Both the position numbers and the translations under genes were made by a program. A stretch of 64,000 nt of DNA. Origin: Rubrivivax gelatinosus (GTDB lineage Bacteria; Pseudomonadota; Gammaproteobacteria; Burkholderiales; Burkholderiaceae_C). The notes beneath the pieces were generated by a model. The model saw nothing but the letters and a program-made list of their open reading frames with translations, had not been told where the DNA came from and made no database searches. Positions 30,890 to 39,843 of the stretch are shown piece by piece (position 1 is the first letter of the stretch; every line of letters starts with the position of its first letter). The DNA lies in contig NZ_SLXD01000003.1 in assembly GCF_004340905.1 (NCBI RefSeq), positions 124,001 to 188,000 on the forward strand, in the 5' to 3' direction.

Positions 30890-32971
30890 ATGGCCGACGA
30901 CACGAGCGTCGGCGAGGCCTTGCTGGCAATGCCGGCCGCCTCGCCATCCCCGACGCTGCTCAACCGCGAAAGCTCCATCCTCCAGTTCAACCGCCGCGTG
31001 CTCGCCCAGGCGCGCCGGCCCGACGTGCCGCTGCTGGAGCGGCTGCGCTACGTCACCATCGTCTCGTCCAACCTCGACGAGTTCTTCGAGGTTCGTTTCG
31101 CCGACCTGGCCGAAGCCTCGCGCCGGCCCGGCAGCGGCGTCTCGCGCGACGACCTGGCCGCGGTGGCCACCGCCGCGCACCAGCTGATCGACGAGCAGTA
31201 CGCGATGCTCAACGACGAGGTCGTGCCCGAGCTGCAGCGCCACGGCATCGTCGTCGTCAACCACGCCGACCGCGACGAGGCCCAGCGCCGCTGGGTGCGC
31301 CGCTTCTTCGAGCGCGAGGTTCGGCCGCTGCTGGTGCCGCTGGTGCTCGACCCCAGCCACCCGTTCCCGCTGGTGGCCAACAAGTCGCTGAACTTCATCG
31401 CCCGGCTCGGCGGCCGCGACGCCTTCGGGCGCGAGAACTCGATCGCCATCGTCAAGGTGCCGCGCGTGCTGCCGCGCGTGATCCGCATGCCGGCGGCGGT
31501 GAGCGGCGGCCGCCAGGCCTTCGTGCTGCTGACCAGCGTCATCCGCGCCCATCTGGAAGAGCTGTTCCCGGGGCGCAGCGTCGAGTCCTTCTCGCAGTTC
31601 CGCGTCACGCGCGACTCCGAGCTGGAGTACGACGCGGAGGACGTGACCAACCTGCGCCAGGCGCTGCGCAGCAACCTCAGCAAACGCCACTTCGGCCTGG
31701 CCATCCGGCTGGAGGTGGTGCACAGCTGCCCGAAGGAGCTGCACGACTTCCTGCTGCGCCAGCTGCAGCTGCCCGAGTACGCGCTGTACAAGGTCAACGG
31801 CCCGGTCAACCTGGCCCGGCTGACCGAGCTGATCGACCAGGCCGGCGCCGACACGCTGCGTTTCCCGCGTTACGAGCCCACCTGGCCGACGGCGGAACTG
31901 CCGCCGGGGCGCTCGATCTTCGCCCGGCTGCACGACGGCGACCTCGTGCTGCACCACCCGTTCGAGAGCTTCGATCCGGTCGTGCAGTTCCTGCGCGAGG
32001 CGGTCGAGGACCCGGACGTGCTGGCGATCAAGCAGACGATCTACCGCACCGGCAGCCAGAGCGTGCTGATGGACCTGCTGATCGAGGCCGCGCGCCGCGG
32101 CAAGGAGGTGATGGCCGTCGTCGAGCTCACCGCCCGCTTCGACGAGGAGGCCAACATCAACTGGGCCGAGCGCCTGGAGGCTGTCGGCGCGCAGGTGGTC
32201 TACGGCGTCGTCGGCCTGAAGACCCACGCCAAGCTGATGCTGGTGACGCGCCGCGAACACGGCCGGCTGCGGCGCTACGTGCACCTGTCCACCGGCAACT
32301 ACAACCCGAAGACCGCGCGGCTGTACACCGACCTGGGCTACCTCAGCACCGACCCCGAGCTGACCGCCGATGCCGACGCGGTCTTCCAGCAGCTCGCCAG
32401 CCAGGGCCGCATGCGCACCCGGCGCATGCTGACCGCGCCCTTCGTGCTGCACCGCACCTTGATCCGCCACATCGCCCAGGTCGCCGAGGCGGCGCGTGCG
32501 GGGCGCCCGGCGCGCATCGTCGCCAAGGTCAACGCGCTGACCGACCCGGGGCTGATCGGCGCGCTGATGGAAGCCGGCCGCGCCGGCGCGAGGATCGACC
32601 TCGTCGTGCGCGGCGCCTGCATGCTGCCGCCGGGCGTGCCGGGGCACACCGACACCATCCGCGTGCGTTCGGTCGTCGGCCGCTTCCTCGAACACACCCG
32701 CGTGCTGTACTTCCGCTGGGGCGAGGGCGACGACGACGAGATCCTGTACCTGTCCAGCGCCGACTGGATGAGCCGCAACATGTTCCGCCGCATCGAGCTG
32801 GCCTGGCCGGTGCGCGACAAGGCGCTGCGCCAGCGCATCATCGACGAGGCGCTCGTGCCCTACCTGCACGACGAGCTCGACGCCTGGACGCTGGACGCCG
32901 ACGGCGAGTACCGGCGCGTCGCCGAGGCCGGCCTCAGCGCCCAGCAGGCGCTGATGCAGCGCTACCGCTGA
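30890..32971 (+). CDS. ppk: Polyphosphate kinase 1
   Basis: This 693-residue enzyme reversibly polymerises the gamma-phosphate of ATP into polyphosphate. The N-terminal helical domain starts LNRESSILQFNRRVL, the head domain contains YVTIVSSNLDEFFEVR, and the catalytic domain shows AIKQTIYRTG, then THAKLML with the phospho-accepting His in HAK, and YVHLSTGNYNPKTA. It is followed by sixA after 14 bases, and ppx is convergent, forming a polyphosphate cluster. A Pho-box-like site precedes it. Confidence 0.96.
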   Translation: MADDTSVGEALLAMPAASPSPTLLNRESSILQFNRRVLAQARRPDVPLLERLRYVTIVSSNLDEFFEVRFADLAEASRRPGSGVSRDDLAAVATAAHQLIDEQYAMLNDEVVPELQRHGIVVVNHADRDEAQRRWVRRFFEREVRPLLVPLVLDPSHPFPLVANKSLNFIARLGGRDAFGRENSIAIVKVPRVLPRVIRMPAAVSGGRQAFVLLTSVIRAHLEELFPGRSVESFSQFRVTRDSELEYDAEDVTNLRQALRSNLSKRHFGLAIRLEVVHSCPKELHDFLLRQLQLPEYALYKVNGPVNLARLTELIDQAGADTLRFPRYEPTWPTAELPPGRSIFARLHDGDLVLHHPFESFDPVVQFLREAVEDPDVLAIKQTIYRTGSQSVLMDLLIEAARRGKEVMAVVELTARFDEEANINWAERLEAVGAQVVYGVVGLKTHAKLMLVTRREHGRLRRYVHLSTGNYNPKTARLYTDLGYLSTDPELTADADAVFQQLASQGRMRTRRMLTAPFVLHRTLIRHIAQVAEAARAGRPARIVAKVNALTDPGLIGALMEAGRAGARIDLVVRGACMLPPGVPGHTDTIRVRSVVGRFLEHTRVLYFRWGEGDDDEILYLSSADWMSRNMFRRIELAWPVRDKALRQRIIDEALVPYLHDELDAWTLDADGEYRRVAEAGLSAQQALMQRYR

Positions 32972-32985
32972 ACGGGGGCCGCACG

Positions 32986-33447
32986 ATGGACCTGATCCTC
33001 TGGCGCCACGCCGAAGCCTTCGACGCACGCGAGGGCCAGGACGACCTGGAACGCGAGCTGACACCCAAGGGCGAGCGCCAGGCGCGGCGTGTCGCCGAGT
33101 GGCTCAACCGCCAGATGCCGGCAGGCGCACGTGTGCTCGCCAGCCCCGCGCGGCGCGCCCAGCAGACGGCCGCGGCGCTGGAGCGGCGCGTGAAGACGGT
33201 GGCCGCGCTGGCGCCCGACGCCTCGGTCGAGTCGCTGCTGCACGTGGCGCGCTGGCCCGAGGCGCGCGAGCCGGTGCTGGTCGTCGGCCACCAGCCGATC
33301 CTGGGCCTGACCGCAGCGCTGCTGCTGTCCGGCGAGATCCAGCCCTGGGCGGTGCGCAAGGCCGGCGTCTGGTGGCTGCGCTCTCGGGAGCGCGGCGACA
33401 CGATGCAGGTCGTGCTGCACGCCGTCGTAGGGCCCGAGGCGCTGTAG
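32986..33447 (+). CDS. sixA: SixA-like phosphohistidine phosphatase
   Basis: This 153-residue histidine-phosphatase-superfamily protein has the RHG-type motif as LWRHAEAF near the N-terminus and the second His in VVGHQP. The SixA family removes phosphate from phosphohistidine, classically on HPt domains or the nitrogen PTS. The gene is cotranscribed with ppk, a pairing seen in other proteobacteria, but the substrate here is not known. Confidence 0.88.
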   Translation: MDLILWRHAEAFDAREGQDDLERELTPKGERQARRVAEWLNRQMPAGARVLASPARRAQQTAAALERRVKTVAALAPDASVESLLHVARWPEAREPVLVVGHQPILGLTAALLLSGEIQPWAVRKAGVWWLRSRERGDTMQVVLHAVVGPEAL

Positions 33448-33469
33448 GCCCGGTCCCGGCGCGCCGCGG

Positions 33470-34972
33470 TCAGCGCGGCAGCAGCAGCTTGCGCGGGCCC
33501 GAGCGGGCCCAGGTCTGGGCCTCCTCCTCCAGCAGGAAGACGGTGCGCGGGTGCGCCTTGGCCCAGGCGGCGTCGTAGTCCAGCACGGCGTCGCGGCCGC
33601 GCACGCGCAGCGCCAGCGCCCTGGCGTCGACGTCGGCACGTGCATGGCACTTGATCGACGCCAGACGCAGGCACATGACCTGCCAGCCCAGCAGTTCGCT
33701 GGCCAGCGCGTCCTCGATCTTGCGCAGGCCGCCGCGCTGGCCCAGCACGAGCTGGCCGACGCGCCGCTGCTGGCTCTGCGAGAAGCCCGGAGCATCGACA
33801 TGCGCCAGCAGGTAGGCGCTGTGGCGGTGGTGGTCGTGGTGCGAGACCATCAGCCCGATCTCGTGCAGGTCGCAGGCCCAGCCGAGTTCGCGCCGGGCCT
33901 CGGCGTCGGCCTGCGGCATCACGCCGTCGAACAGCGCCAGCGCCACCGTGGCCACGCGTCGCGCCTGGCGCACGTCGACGTCAAAGCGGCGCTGCAGCTC
34001 GTGCACCGAGGCGTCGCGCATGTCGCTCGGGTGGCTGCGCTTGAGTCCCGCCAGGCGCTCGTGCAGGTCGACGACGACGCCCTGGCGCAGCGCGCCCTTG
34101 GCCGGCCACAGCGTGGCGATGCCGAAGTTCTCGGCCAGCGTCTGCAGGATCGCCAGCCCGCCGGGGATGACGGCGCGGCGCTCGGGCTTGAGCCCGGGCA
34201 GCTCGAGCCGGTCGACGTGGCCGGCGGCGATGCAGCGCTGTTCCAGCCAGGCCAGGCCCTCGGGCGTGATGCGGCCGTCGCTGACGCCGCTGGCCGCGAG
34301 GATCTGCGACACCGCGCCGGCAGTGCCCGAGGAGCCCAGCGCCTGCTGCCAGTGGCGCGACGAGAACGGCTCCATCGCCTCCTCGAGTTCGGCTCCGGCG
34401 GCCACGCGCGCGGCGCGGAAGGCTTCGGCATCGATGCGGCCGTCGCCGAAGAAACGCAGCGACAGGCTGACGCAGCCCACCGCGAAGGACTCGGCGCGTA
34501 CCGGCGTGCGGCCGCGGCCCAGGATCAGCTCGGTCGAACGCCCGCCGATGTCGACGACCAGGCGCGGCTCGTCGGCCGGCTGCAGCTGGGCGACGCCGGC
34601 GTAGATCAGCCGTGCCTCCTCGCGCCCGGAGATGACCTCGATCGTGTGGCCCAGTGCCTCCTGGGCGCGCAGCAGGAAGGCGTCGCGGTTGCGCGCTTCG
34701 CGCAGCGTCTGCGTCGCCACCGCGCGCACCTGCGCCGGCGCGAAGCCGGTCAGGCGCGCGGCGAAGCGCCGCAGGCAGTCCAGGCCACGCTGCACCGCTT
34801 CTTCGGTCAGCAGGCCCTGGTCGTCGAGGCCCGCGCCGAGGCGGACCATGTCCTTGTAATAGTCACTGCGGCGATAGCGCCCGCGCTGGACCTGTGCGAT
34901 CTCGAGACGGAAGCTGTTGGAGCCCATGTCGACCGCGGCCAGCGGCAGGTCGGGCGTGGTGATGTCGGCCAT
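33470..34972 (-). CDS. ppx: Exopolyphosphatase (Ppx/GppA family)
   Basis: This 500-residue protein of the actin-like Ppx/GppA family degrades polyphosphate from its ends (or hydrolyses pppGpp). The first nucleotide-binding loop is AVDMGSNSFRLEI and the second is LVVDIGGRSTELILGRG. A C-terminal HD-like region contains DLHEIGLMVSHHDHHRHSAY. It converges on sixA. A start at 34987 is possible but adds only five residues. Confidence 0.92.
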   Translation of the reverse strand: MADITTPDLPLAAVDMGSNSFRLEIAQVQRGRYRRSDYYKDMVRLGAGLDDQGLLTEEAVQRGLDCLRRFAARLTGFAPAQVRAVATQTLREARNRDAFLLRAQEALGHTIEVISGREEARLIYAGVAQLQPADEPRLVVDIGGRSTELILGRGRTPVRAESFAVGCVSLSLRFFGDGRIDAEAFRAARVAAGAELEEAMEPFSSRHWQQALGSSGTAGAVSQILAASGVSDGRITPEGLAWLEQRCIAAGHVDRLELPGLKPERRAVIPGGLAILQTLAENFGIATLWPAKGALRQGVVVDLHERLAGLKRSHPSDMRDASVHELQRRFDVDVRQARRVATVALALFDGVMPQADAEARRELGWACDLHEIGLMVSHHDHHRHSAYLLAHVDAPGFSQSQQRRVGQLVLGQRGGLRKIEDALASELLGWQVMCLRLASIKCHARADVDARALALRVRGRDAVLDYDAAWAKAHPRTVFLLEEEAQTWARSGPRKLLLPR

Positions 34973-35057
34973 GGGCCGATTGTGCAAGAGGGCTCTCGCG
35001 GCACCGTGACGGCGTTCCTAGAATCGCCTCGACTTGTTGGAGGTCAAGGAGGCGAAC

Positions 35058-35933
35058 ATGCAGCAAGCCGAGTTCGATTCCCTGGTGTCGCCGCGCGACC
35101 CCAGCCGGCGCGACTTCGTGCGCACCGCCGTCGGCGGCAGTTTCGCCGCTGCGGTGCTGCCGGTGGCGGCGCAGACCGTCATCACCACCGACAGTGCCGG
35201 CCTCGTATCCGGCGAGGTCACGATCCCCGTCGGCGACTTGCGCATGCCGGCCTACCGCGCCGCGCCGGCGAACCGCCCGAACGCGCCGCTGGTGCTGGTC
35301 GTCAGCGAGATCTTCGGCGTGCACGCGCACATCGCCGACGTCGCGCGGCGCCTGGCCAAGGCCGGCTACTTCGCCGTCGCGCCGCAGCTCTTCGTGCGCC
35401 AGGGCGATGCCGGGGCCTACACCGACATCCCGCGCCTGATGAGCGAGGTGGTCTCCAAGGTGCCCGACGAGCAGGTGATGCGCGACCTCGACGCGACTGT
35501 GGCCTGGGCGGGCGGGCAGGGCGCCGACACGACCAAGGCCGGCATCACCGGCTTCTGCTGGGGCGGGCGCATCACCTGGCTGTACGCCGCGCACAGCCCG
35601 CAGATGAAGGCCGGCGTCGCCTGGTACGGGCGGCTGGTCGGCGACAAGACCGCGCTGCAACCGATGCAGCCGGTGGAGCTGGCGTCACAGCTGCGTGCGC
35701 CGGTGCTGGGCCTGTACGGTGGCCAGGACGGCGGCATCCCGCTGGACAGCGTCGAACGCATGAAGGCCGCGCTGGCCGGCGGCAGCGTGGCGGCGAAGCA
35801 GTCGCGTTTCGTCGTCTACCCCGAAGCCGGCCACGCCTTCCACGCCGACTACCGGCCCAGCTACCGCGCCGACGCGGCCCAGGACGGCTGGAAACGCACG
35901 CTGGCCTGGTTCGCCGAGCACGGCGTGGCCTGA
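35058..35933 (+). CDS. Dienelactone hydrolase family protein with Tat-like leader
   Basis: This 291-residue alpha/beta hydrolase has a Tat-like N-terminus (SRRDFVRTAVGGSFAAAVLP, RR at residues 17-18), so it may be exported. The hydrolase core shows VSEIFGVHAHI, the Cys nucleophile in GFCWGGR, and the acid/His end YGGQDGGIP ... GHAFHADYRP. Dienelactone hydrolases act in chloroaromatic breakdown, but many homologues have other ester substrates. A strong ribosome site (AAGGAGG) precedes ATG 35058. It diverges from ppx. Confidence 0.87.
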   Translation: MQQAEFDSLVSPRDPSRRDFVRTAVGGSFAAAVLPVAAQTVITTDSAGLVSGEVTIPVGDLRMPAYRAAPANRPNAPLVLVVSEIFGVHAHIADVARRLAKAGYFAVAPQLFVRQGDAGAYTDIPRLMSEVVSKVPDEQVMRDLDATVAWAGGQGADTTKAGITGFCWGGRITWLYAAHSPQMKAGVAWYGRLVGDKTALQPMQPVELASQLRAPVLGLYGGQDGGIPLDSVERMKAALAGGSVAAKQSRFVVYPEAGHAFHADYRPSYRADAAQDGWKRTLAWFAEHGVA

Positions 35934-35949
35934 TCCAGGGCCTCAGGGC

Positions 35950-36447
35950 TCAGGGCGGCGGCCAGTCCGCGTCGGGCGCACGCGGCGCCTCGGCCGGCGG
36001 TGCGGTCGGCGCCAGCACCGGCGGCGGCACGTCGATCGCACGCTGCACGAAGGCGTCGACCAGCTTGTCGGCGATCTTGTCGAACACCGGGCCGGCCATG
36101 CGCGTCATCACCACGCTGTCGAACTCGTAGTCGAGCAGGAAGTTCACCTTGCAGGCGTCCTCGGCCAGCACCTTGAGCTGCCACTCGCCGTAGAAGCGGC
36201 GGAACGGCCCGCGCTCGAGGTGGATGGCCATGAATTCCGGCCGCCGCTTGGGGTTGCGCGTGCGGATCTCGAAGCCCACGCCCTTGAAGCGGATGCTGAT
36301 GTCGGCCGAGACCACGCTGTCGTCGCGCACGAGGATGGTCGCGCCCGAGCACCAGGGCAGGAAGGCCGGGTAGTGCTCGGCACCTTCGATCAGGTCGAAG
36401 AGGTGGCTGGCCGGGCGGGCCACCAAGGCGCTGCGGCGGACCTGCAC
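35950..36447 (-). CDS. SRPBCC protein, RatA/COQ10 type
   Basis: This 165-residue START-like protein has the family opening RSALVARPASHLFDLIEGAEHYPAFLPWCS. Bacterial members are called RatA (reported to affect ribosome subunit association in E. coli). The mitochondrial counterpart is COQ10, a ubiquinone chaperone. Its place downstream of menA and ubiE on the same strand favours a quinone-related role here, but that is inference. A Pro/Ala-rich tail of about 25 residues follows the domain. Confidence 0.85.
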   Translation of the reverse strand: MQVRRSALVARPASHLFDLIEGAEHYPAFLPWCSGATILVRDDSVVSADISIRFKGVGFEIRTRNPKRRPEFMAIHLERGPFRRFYGEWQLKVLAEDACKVNFLLDYEFDSVVMTRMAGPVFDKIADKLVDAFVQRAIDVPPPVLAPTAPPAEAPRAPDADWPPP

Positions 36448-36476
36448 GCCCTAGGCCCGGACGGTGTGCTCGCCCG

Positions 36477-37421
36477 TCATCGGGCGATCATCGAGCCGAG
36501 CAGGGCGCCGGCGGACAGCAGCGCGGCGAACCACAGCTCCAGGCGGAAGGTGCGGAACAGGATCTCGTTGAAGGCGATGCCGCGCGGGCAGTGCACGAAG
36601 TCGCGGCGCAGCTGCAGTGTCGAGGGCAGCAGCCCCAGCGGCAGCAGCAGCGTCCAGGACTGCGACAGCATCGCCATCGGCACGAGCAGCACGAACGGCA
36701 GCAGCAGCAGCACGGTGTACAGCGCCACCGAGCCCGCTTCGCCGAAGGTCACGGCGAAGGTGCGCCGGCCGACGAGCCGGTCGTGCGCGATGTCGCGGTG
36801 GTTGTTCACCGCCAGCGCCGCCGCCGCCACCGAGCCCAGCGCCACCGAGGCGAGCACGGTGACGAGGCCGAAGCTGCCGGTCAGCACCCAGTCGGTGCCG
36901 ACGACGGCGATCAGGCCGAAGAAGACGAAGACCGTCAGCTCGCCGAACGGTGTGTAGGCGATCGGCTTGGGGCCGCCCATGTAGGCCAGCGCGGCCAGCA
37001 GCGACGCGACACCGATGGCCAGCACCGGCCAGCCACGGTAGGCGACGAGCGCGATGCCCAGCGCCGCGGCCAGCAGCGCCGCGACGACGATGCCGGCACG
37101 CACGTGGCGCACGCTCAGCCAGCCGTTGGCCGTGGCACGTGGCAGGCCGGTGCGCGTGCCGGTGCTTTCGCCGCCGCGCACCGTGTAGCCGACGTCGTTC
37201 TGCATGTTGGTGATCACCTGCATCAGCAGCGCGGCGCCGAGCACCAGCAGCGCGGCGATCATGTCGATCGCGCCGGTGCGGTCGAAGCCCAGCGTCGCGC
37301 CGACGAGCACCGGGCTCACGGCCACCGGCAGCGTGCGCGGCCGCACGGCGACGGCCCACGCCTCGATCGATCCGGTGCGGACCGCGCGCGTGCTGTTCAC
37401 CGTGGCTCTCTCTCCGGGCAT
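36477..37421 (-). CDS. menA: UbiA-family prenyltransferase, probable menaquinone MenA
   Basis: This 314-residue membrane enzyme has about eight transmembrane segments. The first metal-binding region is QVITNMQNDVGYTVRGG and the second is VNNHRDIAHDRLVGRRTFAV, which matches MenA (1,4-dihydroxy-2-naphthoate prenyltransferase) better than UbiA. It would attach the polyprenyl tail in menaquinone synthesis. It lies between ubiE (which methylates both ubiquinone and menaquinone precursors) and a COQ10-like gene, which supports a quinone role. A GTG at 37400 with GGAGAGAG upstream is an alternative start. Confidence 0.83.
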   Translation of the reverse strand: MPGERATVNSTRAVRTGSIEAWAVAVRPRTLPVAVSPVLVGATLGFDRTGAIDMIAALLVLGAALLMQVITNMQNDVGYTVRGGESTGTRTGLPRATANGWLSVRHVRAGIVVAALLAAALGIALVAYRGWPVLAIGVASLLAALAYMGGPKPIAYTPFGELTVFVFFGLIAVVGTDWVLTGSFGLVTVLASVALGSVAAAALAVNNHRDIAHDRLVGRRTFAVTFGEAGSVALYTVLLLLPFVLLVPMAMLSQSWTLLLPLGLLPSTLQLRRDFVHCPRGIAFNEILFRTFRLELWFAALLSAGALLGSMIAR

Positions 37422-37500
37422 GTACGCGGTCTCCGTGCGGGCAGGGGAAAACGAGGATCCGATTGTCCGCGTCGCGGGGCGACGCGCTGCTTGTGCAACA

Positions 37501-38256
37501 TCAAGCGGTGCCGGAAGGCCCGGCCGCGGCCGGGCGCGTGCCGATGTGCACGCTGGCGATGCCGAAGCTGAGGTCGTGCCAGCGCACCTGCTCGAAGCCG
37601 GCTTCGCCGATCATCGCCGCGAAACGCGGCTGGTCGGGGAAGCGCCGGATCGACTCGACGAGGTAGGTGTAGGCCTCGGGCGAGTTCGCGATCCACGCGC
37701 CCAGACGCGGAATCACGGTGAACGAGAACAGGTTGTAGAACGGCCTGAGCCACCACGCCGGGGTCGAGAACTCCAGGCACAGGAAACGGCCGCCGGGCTT
37801 GAGCACGCGGTGGATCTCGCGCAGCGCGACGTCGATGCGCGTGGCGTTGCGGATGCCGAAGGAGATCGTCAGCGTGTCCACCGAGGCGTCGGCCAGCGGC
37901 AGCTGCTCGGCGCTGCCGACCAGCCATTCGACGTGCGCGTGGCCGCGCGCCTGGCCGACGGCCATCATCTCGGCGCTCGGGTCGACGACGGTCACGCGGC
38001 GGTCGGCGGCGGCCATCAGCGCGGCGACGTCGCCGGTGCCGCCGGCCAGGTCGACGATGTGCTGGCCGGCCTGCGGCGCGGCCATGCGCACGAAACGACG
38101 CTTCCAGAGCCGGTGGATGCCCAGGCTCATCAGGTCGTTCATCAGGTCGTAGCGCGCCGCCACGGCGCTGAAGACGCGGCGGATGCGCTGCTCGCGCTCG
38201 CGTTCGTCCACGCTCTGATAGCCGAAACTGCGCGACAGCGGCGTGGGTTCGTTCAT
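37501..38256 (-). CDS. ubiE: Ubiquinone/menaquinone biosynthesis C-methyltransferase
   Basis: This 251-residue SAM-dependent methyltransferase matches UbiE/MenG. It has TSxGxHRLWKR-like LMSLGIHRLWKRRFV, motif I VDLAGGTGDVA, LTISFGIRNATRI and LKPGGRFLCLEFSTP. It methylates 2-polyprenyl-6-methoxy-1,4-benzoquinol and demethylmenaquinol. It is the first gene of a minus-strand operon with menA and the RatA/COQ10-like gene, and diverges from the hemN-like operon with an FNR-type site between them. Confidence 0.94.
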   Translation of the reverse strand: MNEPTPLSRSFGYQSVDEREREQRIRRVFSAVAARYDLMNDLMSLGIHRLWKRRFVRMAAPQAGQHIVDLAGGTGDVAALMAAADRRVTVVDPSAEMMAVGQARGHAHVEWLVGSAEQLPLADASVDTLTISFGIRNATRIDVALREIHRVLKPGGRFLCLEFSTPAWWLRPFYNLFSFTVIPRLGAWIANSPEAYTYLVESIRRFPDQPRFAAMIGEAGFEQVRWHDLSFGIASVHIGTRPAAAGPSGTA

Positions 38257-38347
38257 GGGTGTTGGCAGGCCTCGGCCGAGGCGGGTGTCAGGTGGGCTCG
38301 ACACTTTAACTGCGCCGTCGAATGCCCGTCGGACGCGGCCCATCCCG

Positions 38348-38361
38348 TTGACCTGTGTCAA
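38348..38361. promoter_or_regulatory. FNR-type binding site
   Basis: TTGAC-CTGT-GTCAA is a perfect palindrome of the FNR/FnrL type (TTGAY-N4-RTCAA). It is centred 82 bases upstream of the hemN-like ATG. A TAAGGT hexamer at 38383-38388 is at the -10 position expected if the site is centred near -41.5. It could also influence ubiE on the other strand. Confidence 0.65.
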
Positions 38362-38436
38362 CCGGCGGGTCGTGCGCCCGACTAAGGTTCGCCCCAACGT
38401 CAGGCTCGAACCCACTGCGGCGTTCGAGACGTCTTC

Positions 38437-39843
38437 ATGAGAACGCCTTCCCCATCAGACGACAGCACCGGCGATCGTCCTCCGGCCAGCGTGCTGAAGA
38501 TCACCAAGCTCGACGCCGGCGCGTCGATGTGCTGGCAGCCGACGCCGGCGACGAATCCGCTCGTGCAGGGCATGCCGCCCGGCGGCGCCGCATCGGCGCG
38601 TGCGCTCTACGACGCGGCGCTGCAGGCGCTGGCCGCGCGCCCGGACGAGCCCGTGGCCGTGTCCACGCGCGTGCCGTTCTGCGCCGCGCACTGCTTCTGC
38701 TGCGACCGCGACATCCGCGCCGCGCAGCCCGACGAGATCATCGACGACTACGTCAGCGGCCTGGTCGAGGAGATCCGCGAGGTCGCGCAGGCGATCGGCG
38801 GGCGCCGTGAACTGCTGCAGTTCCACCTCGGCGGCGGCACGGCCAGCGAGCTGACCGGCTCGCAGCTTGCGCGCCTCGTGCAGGCGATGCAGTCGGTCTG
38901 GCGTATGCCGGCGGACATCGACATGTCCTGCGAATGCGACCCGCGCCGCGTCAGCCAGACCATGTTCGAGGTGCTGCGCGGGCTGGGTTTCCGCCGTGTC
39001 TCGCTGGGTGTGCTCGACCTCGACCCGAACGTGCAGCAGGCCATCGGCCGGCGCCAGTCGGCGGCGCTGATCGACGACGTCTGCGAACTCGCACGTTCGG
39101 CGGGCATCGAGTACATCAATCTCGACCTGATGATCGGCCTGCCGCGCCAGACCATGGCCAGCTGGTGCGCCACCGTCGAACGGCTGATCGCGATGGGCCC
39201 CGAGCGCATCCGCCTGGCGCGCTACCACCATCGGCCCTGGCACGCGCCGGCGCAGGTGGCGATCGACACCGAGTCGCTGCCGTCGCCGGCGCTGATGGCC
39301 GAACTCGCGCGTGCCAGCGCCGAGATGCTGCGCAACGCCGGTTACCGCTGGATCGGCGCCGACCAGTTCGTGCTCGAGCACGACGAACTCTCGCGCGCGA
39401 TGGACGACGGCCGCCTGCGCCGCAGCCTGATCTCCTATACCGCCGCGCCGGCCACGCCGATGATCGGCCTGGGCGTCGGAGCGGTCGGCGAGATCGACGG
39501 CTCGATGTTCTGGAACGACGGCTCGCAGGCCGCATGGCGCAACGCGCTGCGCCATCAGCACCTGCCGGTGGCGCAGGCGCGGCCGGCCACGCCCGAGCGT
39601 GTGCAGCGCCGCGCCGCGGTCGAGCGCCTGCTGTGCACGCTGGAGCTGCCCGCGGCCGACGCCCGGGGCATCGAGGAAGGTTATGGCCGTCTGGCCGCGC
39701 GCGAGGCCGACGGCCTGGTGCGGGTGCTCGACGACCGCATTCTCGTCACCGAGGCCGGGCGCCATGCGCTGCATGCGCTGTGCACCGAACTCGACGAACC
39801 CGGCGCACAGCCGGAAGGGAGGTCCGCCCGGTGCGGTTGCTGA
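38437..39843 (+). CDS. HemN-like radical SAM protein
   Basis: This 468-residue protein resembles HemN, the oxygen-independent coproporphyrinogen III oxidase, along its whole length. The 4Fe-4S motif is C82-x3-C86-x2-C89 (PFCAAHCFCC), the SAM-binding GGGTASEL is near residue 130, and SLGVLDLDPNVQQAIGRRQ and NLDLMIGLPRQT follow. The extra cysteine two residues after the cluster motif in E. coli HemN is replaced by Arg91, so its activity may differ. It is the first gene of an operon with a tetraheme cytochrome, whose GTG overlaps its 3' end. The FNR-type site upstream fits anaerobic expression. Confidence 0.82.
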   Translation: MRTPSPSDDSTGDRPPASVLKITKLDAGASMCWQPTPATNPLVQGMPPGGAASARALYDAALQALAARPDEPVAVSTRVPFCAAHCFCCDRDIRAAQPDEIIDDYVSGLVEEIREVAQAIGGRRELLQFHLGGGTASELTGSQLARLVQAMQSVWRMPADIDMSCECDPRRVSQTMFEVLRGLGFRRVSLGVLDLDPNVQQAIGRRQSAALIDDVCELARSAGIEYINLDLMIGLPRQTMASWCATVERLIAMGPERIRLARYHHRPWHAPAQVAIDTESLPSPALMAELARASAEMLRNAGYRWIGADQFVLEHDELSRAMDDGRLRRSLISYTAAPATPMIGLGVGAVGEIDGSMFWNDGSQAAWRNALRHQHLPVAQARPATPERVQRRAAVERLLCTLELPAADARGIEEGYGRLAAREADGLVRVLDDRILVTEAGRHALHALCTELDEPGAQPEGRSARCGC

